DNA from: Promethearchaeota archaeon | Lineage (GTDB): Archaea > Asgardarchaeota > Lokiarchaeia > Sigynarchaeales > SOKP01 | Direction: 5' to 3' | NCBI GenBank assembly: GCA_030620005.1 | Contig: JAUXAJ010000015.1 | Location: 1-36,439 of the forward strand | DNA: 36,439 bases | In this document: piece by piece, positions 1-9,239 of the stretch | Layout: the number at the start of each line of letters is the position of its first letter | How positions within the stretch are numbered: position 1 is the stretch's first letter | Translations under genes and position numbers: made by a program | Notes under the pieces: model-generated | The model's database searches: none | Told to the model about the DNA's origin: nothing | What the model saw: the letters and a program-made list of their open reading frames with translations, nothing else

Positions 1-327
1 GTTTCCCCAACAGACACCAAATTGGTCATGTACTCCAACGTATTTTTCTTCATATTGAGGTTCAAAGTCGTCTATTTTTATCATTCCACCACGTGGACGA
101 ATATAACGAGTGTCTATTTGAAATCTTTCGAGTAATTCTTCGCAAGGGACCGCTAATTGTTGCACGAAATCATACGTGTGAATTTCTTTATCTTCAATCC
201 CTATATAATCCAATAAATTCTTATAAGCTTTGATATGAATTCCAGAAGTAACTCCACCTAAATCAATTGGCACTTTATCTGGCTCTTCATGATTTAAAGC
301 ATGATTGATTCTTTCTCTTGAGTTCAT
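1..327 (-). CDS. URO-D-family protein (methyltransferase-like), N-terminal part, cut by window edge
   Basis: The reading frame starts at an ATG at 327 and runs off the left edge, giving 109 residues. The opening (MNSRERINHALNHEEPDKVP, then IDLGG) is the typical start of the uroporphyrinogen decarboxylase superfamily, where an R-E-R helix is followed by an E-P-D-K-V-P loop. In archaea most such proteins with no heme-gene neighbours are MtaA/CmuA-like, moving methyl groups between corrinoid proteins and thiols, and are not true HemE. A second family member lies at 9240-10403 and has a similar opening. The substrate cannot be inferred because the C-terminal half, with the metal-binding residues, is outside the window. 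Confidence 0.8.
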   Translation of the reverse strand, partial: MNSRERINHALNHEEPDKVPIDLGGVTSGIHIKAYKNLLDYIGIEDKEIHTYDFVQQLAVPCEELLERFQIDTRYIRPRGGMIKIDDFEPQYEEKYVGVHDQFGVCWGN

Positions 328-650
328 GATAAACTATTCTCTTCTTAGTATTAAAAATTAATTCTATAATATGCAAAAATTATACTATAATAATTTTAAA
401 TCATTCTTTTAAAATATAAATTTAATTGTTTTAACCCTTTCCTCTAATAACCATTCGGGATGAGAAAAATAGAGGGAATAAGAGAAATACTTAATCTCAG
501 CTCACGGGAAAAAGCGAAAAAAATTGAATTAGATGATTAACGAATGAAAAAAAGGAAACTATTAAATAGCTAAATATCAAAATTTAATATAATCCTTTTT
601 TAATGAAAATTAATTAAAAAAATAAAAATAAATAACTGATTTGAATAACA
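328..650. other. Intergenic region, divergent promoters, possible 26-codon ORF
   Basis: This 323-nt AT-rich gap separates two divergently transcribed genes, so both promoters must lie here. A short plus-strand frame at 460-540 reads MRKIEGIREILNLSSREKAK and then KIELDD before TAA. Its composition looks coding (GC-richer than its flanks, helix-like), but it matches no family I recognise and could be a gene remnant. I see no other structure. Confidence 0.3.
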
Positions 651-2108
651 ATGAATGAAATTAATGTAAAAGACCTTGAAGGAGAAATAGAACCCACAAA
701 ATCGAGGCATTCTAGATGGACTTTTGCTTCATTTAATATCCATCAATTTTCGGGTAATTTTGCAGGAATATCACAGATGGTATTTTTGTTTTTTTATTAC
801 GAAGTATTCCTTGGTCTAGATGCATATCTGATCTTTTTAACGCTCAGTGCTTTTACTATTTATGATGCTTTGAATGACCCTCTAATGGGCTATCTCACTG
901 ATCGTAATTTCAAGTGGACGAAAAAATGGGGGAGACGTTTTCCATGGATCGTAATTGGAGCTGTTCCGTGGTGCCTTTCTATCTATCTCATCTATTCCGC
1001 ACCTGATGTTGATGCCTCAGTGAATCCTTTGCCTGTAGTTTTATGGCTTTTCATGTCATTATTTATATTTGATACTTTTGGAACGCTTGTAGGTATAAAC
1101 GTACTTGCACTTCGAGTAGATAAATTTCGAACGGAAAGCGAACGCAGGACCTCCCAGGGATATTGGGCCTTCGTTGACATGATATCTCAAGTTCTTGGAA
1201 TGCTGATACCACCACTTTTTCTTGGAGCCGGTCAGTCGAGAGCAGATTTTGCACTCATGGGGGCGCTCTTAATGACAGTTGGCCTTGTTTCAGCTGCTTT
1301 ATATCTTCCGGGCATGCGAGAGGATAAGATCATTATTGAACGATATTATTCAGCCGATTATGAGAGAATGAATTTTTTTAAGGGAGCAAAAGAGGTTGTT
1401 AAACAAAAGAGCTTTATTGTTTATTTCATATCACAACTCACTTGGACTATTGCTACAACTTTGTTAACAGCAAACTCAATATATCTCATATATTTTGTCG
1501 TACGAGCCACTCCCGATGTAATGACGTTAATTTTTGCATTCCTTCTTACAGGAGCCTTGATATCAATTCCTATTTGGCTAAAAGTAATAAAAAAATTTAA
1601 AGACACCAAGAAGGTCATCGTGATAGGGGGTTTTGTGGCGTCTTTTACCATGATACCCATATCCTTTTTCCAAACAATGATACAATTATACGTCTTCATA
1701 TTCATCCTTGGCATTTGTTTAGGAAGCATGTGGACATTTTGGCCCCTCGTCACTGCTAATGTTTTTGATGACTATGTCGTACGTACAGAAAAAAACCAAA
1801 AAGGCATCATGATTGGAGTTAGTGCCGTTTTAGGACGCCTTGTAGCTACCATTGATGAACTGATATTCGCAGTCGTACATGATTTGACGGGATTCATAGG
1901 AGGACATACCACCTATCAAGGATTAGAAGCTGCTGTTACCGATGCCGGTGGTGACATGAATCTGGTACTCTGGGGAATCCGTTCCTTAAGTGGATTCATC
2001 CCATGGATTATTCTTTTATTGGGAACGCTTTTCTTTTGGAAGTTTTACCCCTTAGACCAGAAAAAAGTGATGGAAAACAAAGTCAAACTGAAAGAGCTTG
2101 GGTTCTAA
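651..2108 (+). CDS. GPH-family (MFS) sugar:cation symporter
   Basis: This 485-residue multi-pass membrane protein belongs to the glycoside-pentoside-hexuronide:cation symporter family (MFS_2, melibiose permease type). The family signature is visible: NDPLMGYLTDR at about residues 75-85, with the two acidic residues used in cation coupling in MelB, then KKWGRRFPWI at 91-100. Hydrophobic segments cover the rest and the protein ends in a charged tail (KLKELGF). It likely imports a glycoside or oligosaccharide with Na+ or H+. Downstream, on the opposite strand, are the fucosidase, phosphohydrolase and GH95-like genes, which makes a fucosylated or related sugar a reasonable substrate, but this is inference. 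A truncated paralogue with the same C-terminal tail lies at 13449-13925 and a paralogue broken by a stop codon at 16149-17600. Confidence 0.9.
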   Translation: MNEINVKDLEGEIEPTKSRHSRWTFASFNIHQFSGNFAGISQMVFLFFYYEVFLGLDAYLIFLTLSAFTIYDALNDPLMGYLTDRNFKWTKKWGRRFPWIVIGAVPWCLSIYLIYSAPDVDASVNPLPVVLWLFMSLFIFDTFGTLVGINVLALRVDKFRTESERRTSQGYWAFVDMISQVLGMLIPPLFLGAGQSRADFALMGALLMTVGLVSAALYLPGMREDKIIIERYYSADYERMNFFKGAKEVVKQKSFIVYFISQLTWTIATTLLTANSIYLIYFVVRATPDVMTLIFAFLLTGALISIPIWLKVIKKFKDTKKVIVIGGFVASFTMIPISFFQTMIQLYVFIFILGICLGSMWTFWPLVTANVFDDYVVRTEKNQKGIMIGVSAVLGRLVATIDELIFAVVHDLTGFIGGHTTYQGLEAAVTDAGGDMNLVLWGIRSLSGFIPWIILLLGTLFFWKFYPLDQKKVMENKVKLKELGF

Positions 2109-2129
2109 ATGATATTCTTAATTTTATAA

Positions 2130-2142
2130 TTTTTTTTTTTTT
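2130..2142 (+). terminator. T-tract terminator after the GPH symporter
   Basis: A run of 13 T residues starts about 20 nt after the stop codon of the symporter gene, with no strong upstream stem. Archaeal RNA polymerase terminates at such T-rich tracts. The next gene is convergent, so a terminator is expected here. Confidence 0.6.
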
Positions 2143-2276
2143 AATGTTATATTGTATTTCCTGTTCAATAACACATTCTCTTTTAGATAAAACTATGACT
2201 AACAATAACAATCAATAGTAAAAAAGATTTTCTGAATAAGAATTTTATAATTTAACCAAAAATAAGTCAAATAGTT

Positions 2277-3653
2277 TTAATTTAAATTAGGTTTAGGTGT
2301 TATTTTAAATGAATGCGCTGGAGAAATTGCGAGATTTTTTGGTAACGTGATTTTCAGATCATTCCCTTCTTGTTTCCATTCCAATTCATTTCTATAGCTT
2401 AAAAGAAGTATGGTAGCATTACTGTCAACATTCAACGATTTAATAAGTATAACATTGCTTTTTGGCGTATCTAACAATATCATGTAGAGAGAAGTTTCCT
2501 TTGTCGTGAATCGAACATCTATTTTATCTAAAGTTTCACCTTCAGCTCGTACCCATGGGCGCGTGCCATAAATTGCTTCTCCATTCACTTCGAGCCATTT
2601 TCCGAGACCAAGTATGCATTCTTCTTGAAGTTTTGGAATCGTACCATCAGCCATTGGGCCTACATTTATTAGCAGGTTTCCATTTTTACTCACTACATCA
2701 ACAAATAATCGAATCAATTCATCCGGCTTTAAATAATCCTTTTCATTTTCGAACTTGTTATATCCAAATGACTTGCCTATCCCCCGACATGTTTCCCATT
2801 TTTTCGGTTTAATTTCATTGTATTGTTCATACTCTGGTGTTAAAAAATCACTATGTCTTACTGTTGGATGCGTGTCTCCTTTTTGCCGAGCTATTCCCCA
2901 TCTATCGTTTACTACACCTTCGGGGAATTTATTGTAGAAATAAGCAAAAATTTCATACACGTTCGTAGGAACGTGACCCAAATCGTTCCATAATATGAGC
3001 GATTCATAGTGATCGATTAACTCATACCAATGGTTATTTACATACTCAATGTATTCGGGTGTTCTAGGCCCATTTTTAAGATAACTTTTTGGGTCTGTCA
3101 TTGGTTCTGGATTAAATGACCAATCTATTCTGCTTGAATAATAAAAACCCATTTTCAATCCCTCCTTTCTTACTGCTTCAGAAAGTTCGCCTAATATGTC
3201 CCTGCTCGCACAATAATTCTTCTTTTTTGGGTTTTGGTATTTACTTGGCCATAAAAGGAATCCATCGTGATGTTTCGTCGTAAGCACGACATATTTCCCC
3301 CCGGCTCTTTTGAACAATTTTGCCCATTCTTTAGGATTCCATTTCTTAATTTCTTCATTAAAAATGGGTACAAAATCGTCATATGAAAAATCCTCCCCAT
3401 ACGTTTCAAAATGATACTTTTGAGTGGGACTTCCAGGAACTCTAAGCGTGTTTAGATACCATGAAACATATGGATTATTCTTAAAGACTTCTTCCAATTC
3501 ACCTTCCATTGTTTCTATTATATCTTTATCTGTAACGGCAAAGGCGGGAACGGAATAAAGACCCCAATGAATGAATATTCCTAGCTTAGCATCATGAAAC
3601 CAATCTGGAACTTGATGAGTTTTTATGGACTTTCTCTCAGGCGTGTAACTCAT
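2277..3653 (-). CDS. Alpha-L-fucosidase, glycoside hydrolase family 29
   Basis: The product is a 458-residue GH29 fucosidase that cleaves terminal alpha-L-fucose with retention. Family landmarks appear in order: WFHDAKLGIFIHWGLYSVPA near the start, GGKYVVLTTKHHDGFLLWPS with the paired histidines, GLKMGFYYSSRIDWSF, LILWNDLGH holding the candidate nucleophile Asp (about residue 224), and the closing block KNGNLLINVGPMADG. A short beta-sandwich-like C-terminal domain follows. There is no signal peptide, so it should act in the cytosol on imported sugar. The frame could begin at a GTG at 3662; I prefer the ATG three codons inside. It is the promoter-distal member of a same-strand run with the phosphohydrolase (gap about 117 nt) and the GH95-like gene. 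Confidence 0.92.
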   Translation of the reverse strand: MSYTPERKSIKTHQVPDWFHDAKLGIFIHWGLYSVPAFAVTDKDIIETMEGELEEVFKNNPYVSWYLNTLRVPGSPTQKYHFETYGEDFSYDDFVPIFNEEIKKWNPKEWAKLFKRAGGKYVVLTTKHHDGFLLWPSKYQNPKKKNYCASRDILGELSEAVRKEGLKMGFYYSSRIDWSFNPEPMTDPKSYLKNGPRTPEYIEYVNNHWYELIDHYESLILWNDLGHVPTNVYEIFAYFYNKFPEGVVNDRWGIARQKGDTHPTVRHSDFLTPEYEQYNEIKPKKWETCRGIGKSFGYNKFENEKDYLKPDELIRLFVDVVSKNGNLLINVGPMADGTIPKLQEECILGLGKWLEVNGEAIYGTRPWVRAEGETLDKIDVRFTTKETSLYMILLDTPKSNVILIKSLNVDSNATILLLSYRNELEWKQEGNDLKITLPKNLAISPAHSFKITPKPNLN

Positions 3654-3770
3654 TTTTCTCACTAAAATTCTTAATATATTTTAAAATACTTTAAATCATG
3701 ACTAAAATCATTATATATAATAAAAATTTAAAATAAAACTCTTTTTTCTCCATATTCGTTTTTTTATCTT

Positions 3771-5318
3771 TCATTGATAATCAAATAAAGATTTGCCTAC
3801 TACACTCCAATGAGGTTTAATTCCCAATAAATCCAATAACGTTGGAACGACATCTGTGGTCTTGCTATATTCAATCTCCATTTCAGGGATTTCTAAGGAA
3901 CCACCAATGATTAATGGTACAGTCATTGTTTTTTTAAGAGCAACATCGTGTGAATGCGGTTTTGTAGTATGTACCAAGGCTGGATCCGCCCTTAATGTTT
4001 TACCGTGATAGAAACAATAATAAGTCTCGGCTGAACTTGAGGTCATTATGTCACTTGAACGAGGATTTTTGAAGAATCTGGGTAATTGATCAATCAGGAT
4101 GGGATAATCAATTAGATTCGTTGCTTTTAACCATTCATCAATATTGTGGCTTTTATTATCTAAAATCTTCTGAGATTCTTCGTGCATATCGTATCCAAAT
4201 AAGTCATTACTTTCCCATGTATATCTTGTCTTTTGATTTATCCCGTGACCTTCGTATTCAATTTTACCTTTTAATTTTTCTCCAGTTTTCTCGTTTCTCT
4301 TCTCCAAGTGAATGGTTCCTTTATCTGGCTTATTATTATCGTCCCTATAATACATGAACTTTACACCAGAAATTTTCCATAGCGTTTCAAACAGGTTTAT
4401 TTCATTACTACCTGCTTTACTTAGCTTGAAATTTTCCATTTGTTTTATTGTAGGATGATAATGCCAATTATCTCCGGGAAAATAGAAGTATCCCACCGAT
4501 TCAACGGAAGCATCATAATTTCCCGTCCCTTTCTTAGGATCGTAGGGAATTAAGCCCACTTCATTAAAAAGAGGTTCAAAATCACGATATTGGTGTTTTT
4601 TTACTTGGTAACTTCCATGATCAGATACAATAGCAATTGCGGTTGAATCATAATAACCTTTTTCTTTTAATAAATTAACGAAAGATCCTAAGTATTCATC
4701 ACATTTTATGATTTCATTGATGTAGGTATTAAAATCCCAGTTGTGCCGGAGTTCATCAGTATAAGAAATGTACATGACCGTTACCTTCGGAATTTCGCCA
4801 TTTTGAAAGACGCGTCTAGGATTTTCAAACACTTCTTCTACATCTTTGAAAACATGCTCTGATGTGTATTTTTTAGGAGCTAATACGTAAGAGCCACGAT
4901 TTATGAGATTTAATGAACTTAAAAAGTTTCCATCCCCAGCTTGTTCAAAAATAGTTTGTACATTTTTTCCAATATCTTTATTTAATTTCCTCATTCCCGG
5001 GCTATCACCATACCCTCTAATGAACGGAAATTTCTTGCCTTCAGAGGGAGGATCAGTTCTTGCTATCCAACCATCTATAGGAATACCACTTCCATTCTTA
5101 GGATAATAACCCGAATAAGATCCTATGATGATATTACTATATGCAGGAAAAGTAATACTTGGAAAAGTTGTAATGCAATTTCTACATTTAATTCCATTAT
5201 TAGCTAATGCTGCAATGTTTGGAACTCTTCCCTCATCCATCAATCTAAAAAGATGGGAAGCTTTAACATCATCAATTAAAATCAAAATAACTTGATTAAC
5301 TTTCGCATTTCTACTCAT
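3771..5318 (-). CDS. Alkaline-phosphatase-superfamily phosphohydrolase (type I phosphodiesterase/NPP-like)
   Basis: This 515-residue protein has the two-metal core of the alkaline phosphatase superfamily. ILILIDDV at residues 11-18 supplies the first metal Asp. FPSITFPAYSN at about 52-62 carries Thr56 where nucleotide pyrophosphatase/phosphodiesterases have their nucleophile. YTDELRHNWD and VSDHGS supply further metal ligands, and the C-terminal TTDVVPTLLDLLGI is shared with this superfamily and with sulfatases. A sulfatase Cys/Ser-x-Pro-x-Arg motif is absent, so a phosphodiester or phosphomonoester is the better guess. No signal peptide is seen. The start is fixed by a GGGAGAT ribosome-binding site 7 nt before the ATG. 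Its position between two glycosidase genes suggests removal of a phosphate decoration from a glycan, which is inference. Confidence 0.82.
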   Translation of the reverse strand: MSRNAKVNQVILILIDDVKASHLFRLMDEGRVPNIAALANNGIKCRNCITTFPSITFPAYSNIIIGSYSGYYPKNGSGIPIDGWIARTDPPSEGKKFPFIRGYGDSPGMRKLNKDIGKNVQTIFEQAGDGNFLSSLNLINRGSYVLAPKKYTSEHVFKDVEEVFENPRRVFQNGEIPKVTVMYISYTDELRHNWDFNTYINEIIKCDEYLGSFVNLLKEKGYYDSTAIAIVSDHGSYQVKKHQYRDFEPLFNEVGLIPYDPKKGTGNYDASVESVGYFYFPGDNWHYHPTIKQMENFKLSKAGSNEINLFETLWKISGVKFMYYRDDNNKPDKGTIHLEKRNEKTGEKLKGKIEYEGHGINQKTRYTWESNDLFGYDMHEESQKILDNKSHNIDEWLKATNLIDYPILIDQLPRFFKNPRSSDIMTSSSAETYYCFYHGKTLRADPALVHTTKPHSHDVALKKTMTVPLIIGGSLEIPEMEIEYSKTTDVVPTLLDLLGIKPHWSVVGKSLFDYQ

Positions 5319-5455
5319 AATATATCTCCCTTTAAAAAATTTTAAAATTATTATTAATAACTAATATTTTTTTAAAATTAACATGACTAAAAAACAAAGG
5401 TTTTTGGGATAGATGTGCTTATTGCACTTCCTACCTTTCGATTATTAATAAAAAT

Positions 5456-7921
5456 TTAAGGGAGATACGGATTTCTTCTGATAGACTTCAATCCAAACCA
5501 GTTGTTTCCCCTAAAGAGGGGATCAACTGGGGGCAATCCTTCCTTTTCAACCCTATCAATTTGTTCTAACACGGCTTTCAGATTTTGCTTTTGAGGCGTA
5601 ACCACGTATTCTACATCAGGTTTAGTTAAGAATTCTCCAAATTCTTGATTGAGTTCGATTGTTCCAACCATGGATAATTTTTTCATCTCATGGATATCAA
5701 GATGATATTGTTTTCCTCCAAAGAATCTGTTTTTAAGCTTACATATGCCTGCATGGTCACTTTTAATGAGTAACCATTCTAATTCCCGATCCTTAATGGA
5801 TCCTGAGATAAGAAAGGCACCCTCGGCACGTAAGTCCTTGAATTTTATATCATTCCATGAAGGAGGTAATTCTTCACAGATACGAATTATTCCCCCCCAA
5901 CTCTTCAAGATCATCTCATTCACGGCAGAAATAAAACAAAATCCTGCTTCTAGCGTCATTGGTTCGTAAACATAGGCGCTTATTCCGTAATTGTTTATAT
6001 CTCCGTTGATATGGAATGAATTCTCTTTAATGAATCCAAAATAATCCCGCAACCACCGATAAGCCAACCAAACGTTATTCCCCCACGAACCCATCATTGA
6101 AAGCCATGGCAAGGTCCATCCCGAATATTCCCAATTTCCGATAGCTCTGAGATGCTTCAGCGAAGATTTTATTAAAAACTGATCCTTCCGATCACCTTCC
6201 ATAGTGACAGTATGAAACGGATGTATTGAAAACAAATGTGTCATATGGCGATGAGGATAAGCGTATGGCATGTTTTCCGCTACCAAAAAACCCGAAAAAC
6301 TAGATGGGAAAGAAGTCAGATTTTCTCGAATATGTTTCCATTTTTCGATAGATTCTCGTAATTCTTTCTCTTCCGATAATTCTAGGACCTCCACTGATTC
6401 CAAGAGTGCTTCTGTCAACCATGCAATAATTGCTAAATCACAATTTGTATTTTTAGCCCATGCTTCAATTCTATTCTCATGGTATTCAGGGGATGTGCTT
6501 AGGGGGAGTACATATTTGTTTTCTTCCTCGACTAAAAGGAATTCGTATAATTGCATGGCTTTGCGCATGAAAGGAAATGCTTTTTGACGAAGAAAACGTT
6601 CATTATTTGAATAAAGCCAGTATAACCAGAACATGTGGGCCACCCAGCCCGTATTGCCAGGCCAATGTTCAGTAGTATAATATCCATGCATGTTGCTTCC
6701 AGTTATTGAAATAGAGCAGGTCGTATGAATACCCTCACACCCAAAAAATTCTTTACAATGCTTTTCAAACTGAGGAATTAATTCTTCTAACCATCGATAT
6801 AAGGGTTCTCCCATTTTTAAACGATTAGAACTAAAAATAGGCCAGTATGTTTCTTGGATATTCATATCAAAATGATAATCTCCACACCAAGGGGGCATTG
6901 TGCCATCCTTTGTCCAAATCCCCTGAAGAGGCACTGCATATTTCCCATATCGCATGTTACAAGCTAGTTTATAGAGTTCTAGATAATAAAGGTTCTCAAC
7001 AATATTATCTGGAATAGATATCGCCGATTGGGTCCAATATTCATGCCAAAAATAAAAATGCGGTTCTAAATAAGTAGTAAGATCATCTGAATTATCATAA
7101 TACTCTTGCCATAAACTCATGGCATGTTCTATAAGCTGTTCTTTTAAAGGAGGGTCTGCTTTTTTTTCTTTTAAATTATTAGCACTAACCATGATTACTA
7201 TTAAACGACTTCCCTCACCTCGATATTCTAATTCATGGAGGATAAGTAATCCACCTTGGTTTTCGGGAATTTTTTGGTAAGCATATTCTAGTTTATGGTC
7301 CTTGGTGGGAGTAAAATAATATTTTTCCAATGGGGGATATCCCCAGGCTTTCAAAGTGTTTTTAGCTAAATGATCTAAATGGTCGTAAGATACCTCTACA
7401 TTTGCCTGAACTAATTCATGTTCCTCATTGACAGCATTATTAAAATTAATTAGAAGAATGTTTTTTTCGGAATGGAGTAAACCTTCAATTAAGATTTGTT
7501 TATCCTCGCGTTGAAGTGTTCCTTTAAGTTGAGCATCATGTAGATCCAGTTCTAGATTGCAAGCATCCCATGGTGCATTGAAATTTATCTCCAATCGTGG
7601 AACAGGGAGGCGCGTAGGTTGCAGGTCATATTTGTTGCGTCTTTTTCTTTGATAGAACTCGTATTTATTTCGTAATCTTCGAGATTGTTTTGCGGCAATC
7701 ATTTTTTTCATGTCTTCCCAATTATGCTCGGGACCATACTTCCCCTTCGGGTCCGTGCGAAGCTCCCAATAGTCCATTTTATCCAATGTTATTTTAAAGG
7801 GTGCTCCATCTCCCCATAAAATTGCACCCATTTCGCCATTCCCAAACCCAACCACTCCATCTTCCCATTTATGACTGAATTTTGTATAAACGGGGTTGTG
7901 GCATTTCAAATCATATAACAT
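5456..7921 (-). CDS. GH95-like glycoside hydrolase (putative alpha-L-fucosidase or alpha-L-galactosidase)
   Basis: This 821-residue protein is the size of GH95 enzymes and shows their architecture. The N-terminal beta domain opens with VVGFGNGEMGAILWGDG (about 23-39). A linker follows, then an (alpha/alpha)6 barrel starting with PLQGIWTKDGTMPPWCGDYH (331-350) and NIQETYWP. Later barrel motifs are SPEYHEN, NTNCDLAIIAWLTEALLE and HRHMTHLFSIHP. Where GH95 inverting fucosidases usually have an N-x-N pair that positions the catalytic water, this protein reads D-M-N (352-354), so one Asn appears replaced by Asp; that rests on my by-eye alignment. There is no signal peptide. It is the first gene of the same-strand run leading to the phosphohydrolase and GH29 fucosidase. 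Other barrel glycosidases (GH65-like) are less likely. Confidence 0.75.
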   Translation of the reverse strand: MLYDLKCHNPVYTKFSHKWEDGVVGFGNGEMGAILWGDGAPFKITLDKMDYWELRTDPKGKYGPEHNWEDMKKMIAAKQSRRLRNKYEFYQRKRRNKYDLQPTRLPVPRLEINFNAPWDACNLELDLHDAQLKGTLQREDKQILIEGLLHSEKNILLINFNNAVNEEHELVQANVEVSYDHLDHLAKNTLKAWGYPPLEKYYFTPTKDHKLEYAYQKIPENQGGLLILHELEYRGEGSRLIVIMVSANNLKEKKADPPLKEQLIEHAMSLWQEYYDNSDDLTTYLEPHFYFWHEYWTQSAISIPDNIVENLYYLELYKLACNMRYGKYAVPLQGIWTKDGTMPPWCGDYHFDMNIQETYWPIFSSNRLKMGEPLYRWLEELIPQFEKHCKEFFGCEGIHTTCSISITGSNMHGYYTTEHWPGNTGWVAHMFWLYWLYSNNERFLRQKAFPFMRKAMQLYEFLLVEEENKYVLPLSTSPEYHENRIEAWAKNTNCDLAIIAWLTEALLESVEVLELSEEKELRESIEKWKHIRENLTSFPSSFSGFLVAENMPYAYPHRHMTHLFSIHPFHTVTMEGDRKDQFLIKSSLKHLRAIGNWEYSGWTLPWLSMMGSWGNNVWLAYRWLRDYFGFIKENSFHINGDINNYGISAYVYEPMTLEAGFCFISAVNEMILKSWGGIIRICEELPPSWNDIKFKDLRAEGAFLISGSIKDRELEWLLIKSDHAGICKLKNRFFGGKQYHLDIHEMKKLSMVGTIELNQEFGEFLTKPDVEYVVTPQKQNLKAVLEQIDRVEKEGLPPVDPLFRGNNWFGLKSIRRNPYLP

Positions 7922-8123
7922 ATTTAAAATTATGAAATAAAGGATAAATGTTCTTTGAGGTAATTAATAATTTTTGCGCAAGATAACTCATATCACTTAA
8001 ATACTCTATAATTAACAAAAAAAATATAAAAGAAAATTAATTATGTAATTGGTGAGAGATCTCATTAATTACTTCTTTTTTTCAGAAGTTTTTAAACCTT
8101 TTTTGGAACTCTATTGTAAAATA
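7922..8123. promoter_or_regulatory. Divergent promoter region, GH95-like / DUF4434 genes
   Basis: This 202-nt spacer separates two divergent glycosidase genes. It contains the A-rich TATA-like stretch AAAATATAAAAG near 8021-8032 and the conserved 54-nt element annotated at 8031-8084. Control of both directions from this spacer is inferred. Confidence 0.4.
8031..8084 (+). repeat. Upstream element copy A with TGAG-N4-CTCA dyad
   Basis: This 54-nt segment matches 14065-14118 at 41 of 44 positions outside a 10-nt divergent block. It contains the dyad TGAGAGATCTCA (8053-8064) followed by a pyrimidine run ending CTTCTTTTTTTCA. It sits about 40 nt before the ATG at 8124. The other copy lies upstream of the AGE-family epimerase. 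A shared operator or duplicated promoter is the likely explanation. Read as protein the two copies give similar short hydrophobic peptides (RDLINYFFFS and RDLINFFFFS), so a leader peptide is a weaker alternative. Confidence 0.6.
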
Positions 8124-9182
8124 ATGAGAAAAACACTTCGAATTAAAGAAGCTAATCATTGGAAAAACGGCATTCTTCCACCCAAAGACAAGATCAAGAA
8201 TATTACAGGGACATTTATATATCAAATACCTGTTGATTATATCGGGGTACCTTCTCTAGAGTGGAAAACACGAGAGTGGGTAAGTGAATTTCAGAGACTT
8301 AAAAATTTAGGTTTTGACACCGTTATTAATCACGCAGCGATATGTAAAATAACCCCCAGGGACTGGTATGTATTGTATGATATTCCCAAGGAATCACTTC
8401 AAGCTTTTAATGATGTACGAAAAAGGAGAAATACTGCTCCAATTATAAAACCTTGCTTGAATCACGTGGTTGAGGCAGCGGAAAAAACTGGAATGAACCT
8501 TCATCTTGGCCTTTTTGCTGTGATAGACGAGTGGTATACTAATAATACACCAGAATTCCTGAATTCAACGAGTAAACAAGAAATCATCACAGCTCAAGAT
8601 TTGATTAACCTTTACGGCGATTACGAATGTTTAAAAGGATGGTATATTCCGCAGGAAATTTCATGGATATATCACGGACGCCTAAAGAGATTTGCAATTT
8701 CTAATTTCTTGCGACCAATCTGTAAGTTTTTAAAGGCTGAAACGCCCAATAAGCTTATCGGTATTTCTCCCATGACGCATTCCTTTCGATTATTAGAGGG
8801 AAAAATTTACAATTTTTGGATCGATGCTCTTAGAAATACTGGCATTGATGTACTCTATCCTCAAGATGTCGTGGGAGCACTTCTTGAAACTCCTGCTCGA
8901 ATACGAAAAACTTGGGCGTTATGGAAGAAAATTGCAGATTTTTTAGGAATGGAACTTTGGGCAAATTGCGATACTTGGGAACGCAATACCTTTAAACCTT
9001 CTTCTGTTAATCTTCTTTATTCTGCACCGTATAGACGATTATTATGGCAATTAGAATCGGTGTCTCCATTCTCAGATAAAATCGTCACATGGGAAGCCAT
9101 GTATTTTATTAATCCTGATGGAGCCATTGGTGGAAAAAAATTACATGATTACTATCGTGATTACTTTAATTTTTCAAAATAA
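8124..9182 (+). CDS. DUF4434-type putative glycoside hydrolase (TIM barrel)
   Basis: The product is about 352 residues. Features of the DUF4434 family of predicted TIM-barrel glycosidases are visible: ITGTFIYQIP at the first strand, W-x-x-E-F-x-x-L-K-x-L-G-F-D-T-V-I-N in the next helix-strand, LKGWYIPQEISW with a candidate catalytic Glu, the strand IDVLYPQDVVGA near the middle (the Q-D-x-V/G-G family block), and MELWANCDTWE near the C-terminus. I chose the ATG at 8124. The frame is open upstream to a TTG at 8049, but that extension coincides with the conserved regulatory element shared with 14065-14118, which argues that it is not coding. No signal peptide is seen. Substrate unknown; the neighbours suggest a glycoside. 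Confidence 0.72.
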   Translation: MRKTLRIKEANHWKNGILPPKDKIKNITGTFIYQIPVDYIGVPSLEWKTREWVSEFQRLKNLGFDTVINHAAICKITPRDWYVLYDIPKESLQAFNDVRKRRNTAPIIKPCLNHVVEAAEKTGMNLHLGLFAVIDEWYTNNTPEFLNSTSKQEIITAQDLINLYGDYECLKGWYIPQEISWIYHGRLKRFAISNFLRPICKFLKAETPNKLIGISPMTHSFRLLEGKIYNFWIDALRNTGIDVLYPQDVVGALLETPARIRKTWALWKKIADFLGMELWANCDTWERNTFKPSSVNLLYSAPYRRLLWQLESVSPFSDKIVTWEAMYFINPDGAIGGKKLHDYYRDYFNFSK

Positions 9183-9239
9183 AGAATGGTCTGAAAGATT
9201 AGTAAAAAAAATGAAAATAATCTCTTTTATTTTTAAGTA

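Noticed and set aside
3654..3662. GTG start three codons upstream in the GH29 gene
   Set aside because: It adds only three residues, and the ATG at 3653 is the more common start type.
8049..8123. N-terminal extension of the DUF4434 protein from TTG 8049
   Set aside because: The extension coincides with the upstream element shared with the epimerase gene and does not resemble the family N-terminus; the ATG at 8124 starts at the right place.
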